Below, piece by piece: positions 1-8,273 of a stretch of DNA of 64,000 nucleotides (position 1 is its first letter; every line of letters begins with the position of its first letter). The position numbers were made by a program, and so were the translations under genes. Origin of the DNA: Ornithodoros turicata (Eukaryota > Arthropoda > Arachnida > Ixodida > Argasidae); NCBI RefSeq assembly GCF_037126465.1, contig NC_088202.1, forward strand, positions 102,641,962-102,705,961. The letters are read 5' to 3'. Under the pieces are notes generated by a model. It searched no databases. It was not told where the DNA came from and was given only the letters and a program-made list of their open reading frames with translations.

Positions 1-837
1 AAGCACCAGGAGCATGCCTGTGCTTACCTTGATGACATAGCCGTGTACTCGGAAACATGGGAGGATCACCTGCACCATTTGGAGGCGGTACTAACCACGT
101 TAAAAGCCACGAAGTTAACGGCGAATTTATCTAAGTGTCAGATAGCGCGAAGTTCTATCCGCTATCTAGGGCACATTGTGGGATCAGGAAGTCACGCACC
201 CGATCCAGAAAAGATCAAAACCATATCTGAGCTGAAGCGTCCAACTTCAAAAAAGGAGCTCAGGAGCGTACTTGGGTTATGCGGCTATTACCGCGACTAT
301 GTTAAGGATTATGCAAAGATAGCGACCCCTCTAACGCGGCTGACCGGGAAAAGGGTCCCGAACACGATCCCGTGGGATAACGAAGCCGAAGCCTCCTTTC
401 AGGCCCTCAAATCGAGTTTAAAAGACGCAGTAGCACTGACAACTCCTGACCCCGAAAAACCGTATTGGGTATTTACGGACGCGTCAGCGTTGGCGGCTGG
501 AGCATGCCTAGCCCAAAAGGACCGCAATGGCAAAGAAGTGCCCATATCGTTCGCAAGCCACCGATTTTCGGACACGCAGGCTCGGTGGGCGGCGATTGAA
601 CGAGAGGCGTTCGCGGTCATCTGGGCGCTCAAGAAATTCGATCATTGGGTGTTCGGGGCACAAGTAACTGTGGTGTCCGACCACAATCCTCTTTCATACC
701 TGACCTGTACGACACCACAGGGTTCGAAGCTCGCGCGCTGGGCTCTTGCACTCCAGCGTTATAATGTGAATATTGTTCACCGCAAGGGAAGCGCGCACGG
801 GAATGCGGACGCTTTATCGCGGTTGCGGTTTGAGTAG
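1..837 (+). CDS. Gypsy pol fragment: RT C-terminus plus RNase H
   Basis: The frame is open from base 1 to a TAG stop at 835-837, so the true start is off the window. The reverse-transcriptase active-site motif YLDD is intact near residues 9-12 of the visible part. The RT thumb/connection follows (YLGHIVGSG; LGLCGYYRDYV), then RNase H with the first Asp in VFTDASALAAG, the Glu in IEREAFAV, the Asp in VVSDHNPL, and the usual closing motif GNADALSRL. The ORF has no internal stop or frameshift, so this copy may be fairly young. Pol ends four residues after DALSRL, with no integrase. In life it copies element RNA into DNA. Confidence 0.9.
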   Translation, partial: KHQEHACAYLDDIAVYSETWEDHLHHLEAVLTTLKATKLTANLSKCQIARSSIRYLGHIVGSGSHAPDPEKIKTISELKRPTSKKELRSVLGLCGYYRDYVKDYAKIATPLTRLTGKRVPNTIPWDNEAEASFQALKSSLKDAVALTTPDPEKPYWVFTDASALAAGACLAQKDRNGKEVPISFASHRFSDTQARWAAIEREAFAVIWALKKFDHWVFGAQVTVVSDHNPLSYLTCTTPQGSKLARWALALQRYNVNIVHRKGSAHGNADALSRLRFE

Positions 838-1178
838 GAATTAGGCTAGAGCAGGTGCGTTGCAATGTATGTGTGAACCTCGAGAGTCACTCGCTCTCAC
901 CACTTTGTTCTAAGGAACCTTTGTGTTTTTCCGCCATAATTTTAGTGTCTGTTCAATGTACTGACTGACATAATGCGTTTCAACAGCAACACGTACCATT
1001 TTCAGAGCTTGTCGTTGCAAGCACTGTCACGTTGTATTGCATGTTCAGTAGTGTCACACGAACCTTTGGTGTGATGAATTTGTACACGGGTGATTATTTC
1101 TATGCTAGTGTGTTTAACCCGTCTGTAGTTTATTCCTTGTGGTTCAACTGTGCCCCACAACGAATCTAAGCAGGGAGG

Positions 1179-1803
1179 TGTAAAGGTTAAACCTGTAACT
1201 ACGAAAACATTTTTATTTTCGCCTCCATCGTCGCCAGACTGAACGACCAGTTGAATAACTCTTTGTGCTCGCGCGCGACAGCTGCTCTTCTTGGAACTCC
1301 GCCACTCGTGACCCATTTGGTCAGCTCGCTTTTGTGGCCCTATAGAGGCAATCCCTTGAGCCGAAAGCACTGTGGACACTACGACATGTCCAAGATGGCG
1401 GACGGGATTAACAGATTTAGTCCAAGTGGGGGCGGAGGATTTCACGTGTCCAACCTAGTTAATGTAACCAATTAGACAGTTGGTTTCGCTTTCTTTTGAA
1501 TGTTTTGATTGGCGCTACCATGTTGGTGGGCAGCGGCCAATTGTGGTCTTTATAAGCGGACACCCGCTAATTTGCGACAGCTCGAGCGGGGACTTTCACC
1601 ACCGGAAGGTCTGGGACCTTGTCGCCTCATGTCCCCCGAGTTCTCAATCAGTAAGCATTTGCCTTGATATGTATATGCCTTGTATATATTTGTATTAAAT
1701 ATTGTTGCTGTTGAGTTATCCCTCTCGTCGGACGTCTCCTGCAAGCGGCTACCGTACTCGCAACACATCACCGAACCCCTCTACGGAAAGGAGAAACTTT
1801 ACT
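1179..1803 (+). repeat. probable 3' LTR of the Gypsy element
   Basis: The block begins TGTAAAGG directly after the purine run AGCAGGGAGG and ends in CTTTACT, an almost perfect inverse of its start. A TATAAGC box lies near 1551 and an ATTAAATA polyadenylation-like motif near 1695, as expected for U3 and R-U5. Upstream the U3 holds CCAAT-type boxes and an AAGATGGCGGAC motif of the YY1 type. The partner LTR is outside the window, so both boundaries are inferred. Confidence 0.5.
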
Positions 1804-1849
1804 GCATCTCCGGTTGCCGACCGGATGAACTACTATCCCCATCAGTGAC

Positions 1850-2040
1850 GACGCACTCGCGTGTGTGATATCTCATTTGCGTGTGTCATGTGTGTGTGCG
1901 AATGTGTGTACCTCATCTTTGTCATCATCATCCCACTCACATATTAACCCACATGCACTGAGGTATGGTACCGCAATTGTTGGCGGTGAATCACCTCATC
2001 CCATCGTCATTCATCTTGTTGTTGTTTTGTTGTGCAAGCT
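1850..2040 (+). repeat. non-LTR retrotransposon 3' tail with hairpin
   Basis: TG-rich and ATC-rich sequence leads to a two-level hairpin: outer arms TGAGGT (1959-1964) and ACCTCA (1993-1998), inner arms ACCGC (1970-1974) and GCGGT (1983-1987). After it come CATCCCATCGTCATTCATC and a TTGTTGTTGTT tail. The layout matches the tails at 7370, 10300, 11010 and 46217. No coding sequence of the parent element is left here. Confidence 0.5.
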
Positions 2041-2284
2041 TGCTGGTGTAATTGTGATGATGCAAGAATCTTCAGTTTGAGGCACTCCGGAACAAGAGTG
2101 AAATCGACGAGGTAACAGCGAAGAACAGGGGCCCGATGCTGAACCGAACATACCGTTTTTTTTTTTATTTTGTTTTGTATTTTATTTTTTAAGTTGGCGT
2201 GCTCCAAGCGTCACGAGGCGCCACATGATAAACGTTTCGGTAGATCGGGATCGCATACCAACGTTGCGATGGGCCACCGCGGGT

Positions 2285-2400
2285 CCTACCCTGCGGCACC
2301 TGCAGCGTGTCGCCACACAAATAGGCTGACATACCTTACGTGCAAACCTACCTATTACCTCGGTATGGAATGCCGAAAACTTGAGCATCGAGCCCCTGGC
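2285..2400 (+). repeat. dispersed repeat, uninterrupted copy
   Basis: The segment CCTGCGGCACCTGCAGC followed by GTCGCCACACAAATAGGC and CTGACATACCTTACGTG recurs, diverged, at 5845-6800 (where a MITE interrupts it) and inverted at 9020-9092. I do not recognise the family. An overlapping + strand frame of 141 codons (2170-2595) resembles nothing I know and is probably fortuitous. Confidence 0.6.
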
Positions 2401-3110
2401 TTTAACGTGCCATTTAAGTTCATCATGGACAGTGCACGAGGTCGTGAATGGATGAATATGCAAAATGAGCCCCACATTTGTGCGTTTCCGCCGGGCCGCC
2501 TCGTTCCAAACGTGCGCTACCAACTATGTCCGAGGTCACCCGACTATATCTGCCAACCACCCCGCCATATCTCACGTGAAAGTGACCTATTGTGATTTGT
2601 TCTCCCTAAACGTGCCCCAGGGATCCTTACACTGACGATTTTCTGACATAACGGAGTTGCACGATGGCCTACCGTATCCTGTGGTGCACAACTTCTACAG
2701 AAAGACTAACGTGTGCCAAAAAAAAAAACCAGACTCGTTATTCCTGCCGCAGCACTGTAATATCGTCACTGTATTGCGTCATACCTTGGGCTTAGAGCTA
2801 ACTGACTTCTCCTGGTATCTACAGAGGCAAGCGGGGGCTCTTTCCGCCCGATTGAGACTGTGCCAATCAACCTTAGCCCGACTCATAAACAATGGTTTCC
2901 GTATCTTTGGGGCGTTTCCACGTGCAGTATGCTTTACTTCCCACATAAAAGATATATTGTCTGTCTGCACTAGATAAGAGATATCTCCACATGCTATACT
3001 ACCGGAGGACGGCGACCGCAGTTACGGGGAATAGCGATAAGTCTAGAGAGCGTGTTGGTTATAGAAGAACGCATCGAAACACAATAACAACCAGGAGGCA
3101 AGGACCTGTG
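2401..3110. other. no gene seen
   Basis: Unique-looking sequence apart from a short A run near 2717. I see no domain, splice pattern or terminal repeat. Confidence 0.5.
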
Positions 3111-3819
3111 CAGTGATGGAAAGTACTTGAAGTACCAAGTGCTACTTTAACTACATTTCTGAGAATTTGTACTTTATTTTAAATACTTTTAAAATTGTGC
3201 GCTTTGTACCGCACTTTGTACCCACTTTCCCGCCAAGCACTCAAGTACCATACTGCATGAGACTACAGACTCGAAAAAGGTCAATAACTATATTTGTGTC
3301 CCGAATAGATATTAAAACATTATTAACGAGATTGAAATGTTTACATGTTATTGCGATCTAAAGCATTTATGTTGTTGAATAGTAAAAGTTGGGAACGCAA
3401 AGATATACACACACAGTCCGATAAACAGCTCGATGAGACAGTGCGGGTGTGTCGCGTGTATGTGCCCCCTAAGACCTGATTCGTTCCCCCCATTGCCAAT
3501 CAAAAATCATTCTGTTTCACATGGTGTGACTAGCTCCTAAAGGGGCACTAAAGTGGAAATATTTATTAGGGATGGGTCAACCGAATCCTCGAATCCTAGG
3601 AAGGGATTTGAGATTCCGGAATCTTCGTAATTTACTACTAATTTTCTACTGGTGTGAAAAGGGTGTAACTGAGGAAACTGTTTAACATTGTCATGGAATA
3701 TGAATGCCGTGTACGCTGAGTCTAAATTTTCCCTCATACCAAAATCAGTAAGAAACACAGACGTTATCTTGATGGTGAGTTGATACTCCAAGGGATTCCT
3801 TTCTTCCGTGTTTTTTTTT

Positions 3820-3842
3820 GTGTGTGTGTGTGTGTGTGTGTA
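3820..3842 (+). repeat. (TG)n microsatellite
   Basis: About eleven TG dinucleotides directly after a T run. No other content. Confidence 0.9.
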
Positions 3843-4222
3843 CATATAATCAAATTAAACATAGACACCTCACCCTTCGTTTTGACTGGAAGGCGAGCAG
3901 GGCTATCAAACTAGCAGACGCGCGCAAGACCAGCAATGTACATAGTATCTTTTTTCTTAGAAAGGAAATACCTTTCTAAGCGAGCTTTTAGTTAGTTATG
4001 TCATTTATGTGATGTTCCAAATTTATCGCTAATTTTAAGCGTGTACATCCTTATCTGCATACCAGACCGTATATTGGTCCAATATGGCACCAGTACGGAA
4101 TTGCTGTCGGGAGAATTTGTCCACAATGCATTACATTTTCATGTTATGCATTTACTTTGGTTGGTATGCATAATACACTCTCTATAGAAACAAAGCTGCA
4201 CACGTTACGGTATTGTTTAAGG

Positions 4223-4400
4223 GTGTTGATTTACACCGAAAATGAATCAGTTACGGTACCACTTGGTTACACCCCAGATGGTGTCAAATTAGCACCTCTC
4301 CTGGAGGGCGTACTTCCATCTTAAGGTGTTGATTTACACCAAAAAACTAATCAGTTATGGTATCATCCAATTACACCCAAGAAGGTGTATACAATTTTGG
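4223..4400 (+). repeat. tandem copies of a small palindromic module
   Basis: GGTGTTGATTTACACC occurs twice (about 4224 and 4325), each followed by AATCAGTTA(C/T)GGTA and a TTACACCC element. Each module is a short inverted repeat, GGTGT/ACACC. Similar self-complementary modules built on GGAGT/ACTCC occur near 45940-46075. Confidence 0.55.
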
Positions 4401-4555
4401 AGTGTACAACGCAAGAGGTATTTTGTTTACCTCTTGAATGGTGGGATGTGTCTTCTGTTCTGTATTCCTTCAATTTGTGACAGTCTGTTCCATGTACAGA
4501 TACTACAAAACAAAAATTACAATTTCCCACAATTTCGTTTTGCCCTCGGAACGTT

Positions 4556-5343
4556 TAATATAATAATAATAATGTTTTATTGGACACGACCTACGCGGTC
4601 ACACACACACAAAAAGAGTCTGTACATGAAGAAAAAAAATATACATGACTTGAATTGAAAATGAGAAAAGAGCACACGCACATTGTAATGTGAGAAACAC
4701 ATACAATCGCACGTCAACAACAGGGAAATTATCTAAAAAAGTGAAAGAAAAGAAAGTTCCGAAAAATGAGATGAGAAGAGGTATGACACCTAAATATAAT
4801 ATATAACGGCTATAATAACGGCTCGTGTCCTGGTATGGCGGATCGCACAAAGAATTACTTACGTTTATTGTCACGGTAATTTAAGATTACATCTTATCCG
4901 GAAAGCGATATTCAATAGACCGGTCGATATTTGGTGGACACCAAGTATGTGAAAGTCTCCGTGTGAAATCTGTTAAAGATTTGACAATCTAAAATTATTC
5001 TAATAGCCCGGCTTTGTGTTGTTGGTAGTGTATGTACGTGTGATTTTAAGTCTTTACACGGGAGGCACAGTAACGCTAAATGGGAATGGACGAACGCGTA
5101 GTACAAATTCAGCAGTGTACAGACACAGGGAAATAACGGGAAATAACACTGAATTTTCCGATTAATATATATGACACAGGCTGTGAAGTGGAAATGTGGA
5201 CCAAGCACCCCCCCCCCCCCCTCCCAATTTGAATTCTTCATAGATCTCCAATGGAGCACCATTCGAAAACAAGACTGTAGGAGGAGTTGCGGCAAGTGGA
5301 TTGATTGATTATGAATTAGAAAAAAATTGAGAAAACCCTGCAT
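4556..5343 (-). pseudogene. CR1/L2-like non-LTR retrotransposon, RT C-terminal fragment
   Basis: On the minus strand the last part of a CR1/L2-type reverse transcriptase can be read, including LLNLYYAFVHSHLALLCL and a downstream SRAIRIIL stretch typical of the thumb region. The 3' end has AATAAAAC and a short (ATT)n tail near 4558, as expected for a 5'-truncated non-LTR copy. Frames are broken and the catalytic FADD-type box is not visible, so it is a dead fragment. The family call is by motif recall only. Confidence 0.5.
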
Positions 5344-5530
5344 AGAGTTGGGTTGAGATGAGGAAAAAAATGGAGAAATGGGCGCTCATTACGAGAACTG
5401 GCTATTCCAGATCACTTACAAAAACAAAAATGGCTAACTTCAATAAGAACAATGAGTGGCAGAGACACTCAGTGAGTCACTCACACACACTGTCCACACA
5501 CACTGTCAGTCACATTGCGGTCACATAGCA
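5344..5530 (+). repeat. dispersed repeat, copy 1
   Basis: The sequence around CTCATTACGAGAACTGGC, TTCCAGATCACTTA and AATAAGAACAATGAGTG is closely repeated at 39850-40012 in the same orientation. A CACACACACTGTCC run follows in both. The unit ends in CA-rich simple sequence. Confidence 0.7.
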
Positions 5531-5844
5531 AACTGCTACTTCTTCGCATTTCAGTGGAATATATTAATGTTGCACCAATCATCTAATCGGTAATCAGTTC
5601 GTGATTTGAGAGACGTTGATGTTGGAAGAAAATAAAAGGGGGGAGACTGAATTTGAAAGATAGTCCAATTATATTGCTAAGTAGTGCTACTACTGTAACA
5701 GTGCCCTAATATAGTGCTAATATTGCAAACTTGTGTCGTCTGCATAAAGACACGCGTTGTATCTTGGAAACGACTAGCAAGGACGAAACATTGCTTCCTG
5801 CACAGTGTGTCGGAGAGAACACCAGAGGGTCGTAATTATCCGCA

Positions 5845-6800
5845 GTCCTATAACCTGCGGCACGTGCAGCATGCCCCCACACATGTATACCGGGTGTTTC
5901 ACGAAGGTCATCTGGCTGAATAATTCGCAAACAGGTGGCGCTATCGAAAAGTTTCCTTTTCAGTGAGCGTCCCTAAGACACCGAAATTAGATCGACATCG
6001 GTCCAGAACTGAGCAGTGAGTGGATGATTCGCGTACGCTCATTAACAAATAAAAGTCCTAACTTTTTACTTCGGACGCTCTATCGGACTCTCTGTTTTAC
6101 CGAGCGAAACCTTCAGCGAAAAATGTTCCAGAAGAAGAAAACACGTCGATACTTGTGATTTTTATAGTAATGAGTTGGTTTCGGTTTACATATTTCTTGC
6201 ACGGAGCAGCGTACCAACGCGCCTTGTTCGAACATAGGGGTAACGGAAGATAACGAACCGCCACAGAGCTTGGCTTCATCGCGATGATGACGAGTGATGC
6301 ACCGAATCGCCTCTTCTGGCTGTTCCTTATCTTCCCTCACCCCCGTGTGTTAACCAGGTGGATGAACGCATACTTGTCAGCCGTATAGCTGAGCGAAACA
6401 CCGCATTGGCACGTTGCTCCGCGCAAAGAGAATGAAATCCGAAACCAATTAATTACTCTAAAAATCACTAAGTATCGACCCCGGTTTTTTCCTCGCACAT
6501 TTTTCGCTGAAGGTTCCGGTCGGGAAAACAGAGGTTCCCAAAGCATTTCAATTAAAATTTATGTTATTATAAAATTATTTATTTAATATTTAATGAGGAG
6601 TTTTATTTAATTAATGAGCGTATGCTAAGCAGCCTCTCGCTGTCCAGTCCTTGGCCGATGTCTCGGGGACGATGACTAAAAAGACAGCTTTTCGATAGTA
6701 CCACCTGTTCACGAAACATTCAGCCAGCGGACCATCCTGAAACACCGGGTGTAGGCTGACTCACCTTACGTGTGACTCTACTCCCAATTATACGCCTCAA
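5845..6800 (+). repeat. dispersed repeat, copy interrupted by a MITE
   Basis: The left part (5845-5887) and right part (6752-6800) together match the uninterrupted copy at 2285-2345. The join falls exactly at a TA, which is duplicated on both sides of the inserted 5888-6751 element. The flanks therefore act as an occupied site with a known empty-site paralogue. Confidence 0.75.
5888..6751. mobile_element. 864-bp MITE with long inverted ends and TA duplication
   Basis: The left end TACCGGGTGTTTCACG and the right end (inverted: CACCCGGTGTTTCAGG) start inverted repeats of about 100 bp. Both arms contain CTGGCTGAA, AACAGGTGG and ACTATCGAAAAG in order. A TA lies at 5886-5887 and again at 6752-6753, the signature of Tc1/mariner-type insertion. 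The interior is AT-rich and has no transposase frame, so it is non-autonomous. Confidence 0.8.
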
Positions 6801-7009
6801 AATGTTCAGTGTATTGAGTAAGATCATTTATGTGAACTAAAAAGAAAAGAGGACCTGTAATGTTGAACCTCGGGGGACCTCTGATATTTGAAAAGATAGG
6901 GAGTGAAATGGAATCATGGTATTTAACAGATACCCGATACCTTTACGTAGTACTTCGTGCTTTGTGGCCTTCACTCCGTTCTATCGCTACCAGCTAGGCT
7001 GTGAGGCTA

Positions 7010-7242
7010 GCCCTATGTGAAACGAGTGTGGTGTACTTGCCAACGTAGAACAGATACTCCTCCGCTGCCGGACCTATATCAAAGAAAGGCGTACACTGCA
7101 GTCACAGCTTGCCACCCTTGTCTGCCGCCCCTTCAACTTCACGACCATCCTCGGCCCTTGGGACGCCGCGGCCCACTCCAGGGCGGCCTTACGTCATGTG
7201 GTTGACTTTTTTGAGGCGACAGGCCTAAAGGACTCATTATGA
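7010..7242 (+). pseudogene. non-LTR retrotransposon ORF2 C-terminus
   Basis: The frame ends at TGA 7240-7242. It shows a cysteine/histidine-type end domain (Cys, Cys, a Gln at the usual His position, then ILLRC) followed by TILGPWD and FFEATGLKDSL, a C-terminal signature I know from I/Jockey-type elements. One base is out of frame near 7027, between the two cysteine halves, so the copy is broken. The related fragment at 10547-11068 shares the LGPW and TGL-x-D-x-L elements. Confidence 0.65.
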
Positions 7243-7450
7243 CCCCAGCAGCGCTCTCGGACATTCCCACCATCACGATCACGTTCAGCATCGCCATCGC
7301 CGCTCTGATCATTCCCGTCATCTCTTATCGTCAACAATCATCATTGTCACCACTCATATTAGACTCCCTAGCTATGGGGCAGCGTTCCACTCCTAGAGTG
7401 GAAAACCTCCCCACTTCATCATCAGAATATATATACGTTGTTGTTCGTGC
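7243..7450 (+). repeat. 3' UTR of the non-LTR element with perfect 8-bp hairpin
   Basis: The outer arms TGGGG (7375-7379) and CCCCA (7409-7413) enclose inner arms TTCCACTC (7385-7392) and GAGTGGAA (7396-7403) with loop CTA. TTCATCATC and a GTTGTTGTT run follow. The hairpin sits about 130 nt after the stop codon of the preceding fragment. Confidence 0.65.
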
Positions 7451-7567
7451 TTCAGTTCAACTACGTTTGCAGTATTATACTTTCTAGTGTACTTAAAGTA
7501 TACATGATATATCAGGCACTTGGTACTTTACTTCAAGCACAATGTTGAGGTACTCTGTCCATCACTT

Positions 7568-8083
7568 CGCATGAGAGGAGAAAAGTAGACGTAGAGGTTC
7601 TCTGACACAAACATGAAACTACAGAGATTTCAAGCGTGTTGAAACACGGATGTGATCAGCATCTCGTCAACCACAGCGTTTACAGTCAATCTCACGGATG
7701 AAGGCGGCGTGAAAATGGCATGGGGTCAAGCGGTACTCGAAACGACAATTGCTCTATAGCCGGTAAATGGCCCGGAGTTGTTGCAGAACTCTCGCTTTAT
7801 TCTATGCTGTCTCATTCCGTTCGATGATGCATAGCTAGACGCATAGTGACATATACTTGCCGCTACTAGCAGCAATCGCGAGAATAATCTCTGTTCCGGT
7901 CCTTTTACAGCTTCATCTACGAACTACAGCAAACAGGGCCAGTCATAGACTAAAAGAAAGAAAAGAGCATTTCCGACTTGACGTACCTCGTAAAGTCATT
8001 TATGCCAGTTGCTTACATAAGGCATTCTATGAAAGCAATGATAAGGAACACGAACTTCTCCGGTACCGGCTCTTTGTGTGGGA
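7568..8083 (+). other. upstream region of the TSGP1-like gene
   Basis: No repeat ends or coding domain recognised. It lies just upstream of the TATA box at 8084 and probably holds the distal promoter. Confidence 0.4.
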
Positions 8084-8090
8084 TATAAAG
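8084..8090 (+). promoter_or_regulatory. candidate TATA box
   Basis: TATAAAG lies 117 bp upstream of the signal-peptide ATG at 8207. That would place a start site near 8115 and give a 5' UTR of about 90 nt. Position and sequence suit an RNA polymerase II promoter; there is no other support. Confidence 0.45.
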
Positions 8091-8206
8091 CGTTCGTGCA
8101 ATAAAGAACAGAGACGTTCACGGACCGCGTACGGTTTACACATAGGAGTGTCAACGACTACCATTGCTTGGCTGTACGCGCTAGACATTGGACGCTACAT
8201 AACGAT

Positions 8207-8273
8207 ATGAAGATATCCCTGGTAGCCCTGTTACTGCTTGGTATTACTTTGGCCTTGGTGGACCACGGACATG
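8207..8273 (+). CDS. TSGP1-like gene, exon 1 (signal peptide)
   Basis: The ATG opens MKISLVALLLLGITLALVDH, a clear secretory signal with a Leu-rich core. The exon ends in phase 1 at a strong GTAAGT donor (8274-8279). The start is the first ATG after the TATA box that gives a signal peptide. Confidence 0.75.

Larger units (their letters stand above)
1..1803 (+). mobile_element. Ty3/Gypsy LTR retrotransposon, 3' part
   Basis: This is the right-hand part of a Gypsy element cut by the window edge. It has pol coding sequence (1-837), a 341-bp non-coding spacer, a purine run at 1170-1178 that can serve as polypurine tract, and then a block that looks like the 3' LTR (1179-1803). Pol stops directly after RNase H and no integrase follows before the LTR. 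That fits an element with integrase upstream of reverse transcriptase, as in the element at 19534-25473, though a deletion of integrase would look the same from here. Confidence 0.75.
3111..7567. repeat. block bounded by inverted AGTACTT-type ends
   Basis: The left end CAGTGATGGAAAGTACTT and the right end, read inverted as AAGTGATGGACAGAGTAC, resemble the ends of the hAT-type element at 62049-62721. The enclosed 4.4 kb contains several unrelated insertions. The 8-bp flanks (3103-3110 and 7568-7575) do not match, so these may be two separate truncated copies. Confidence 0.3.

Noticed and set aside
2170..2595. 141-codon + strand frame
   Set aside because: It overlaps a dispersed repeat and has no recognisable domain or splice partner.
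3103..7575. Calling 3111-7567 a single hAT element with confidence
   Set aside because: The two 8-bp flanks differ completely, and the right end is CACTT where CACTG is expected.
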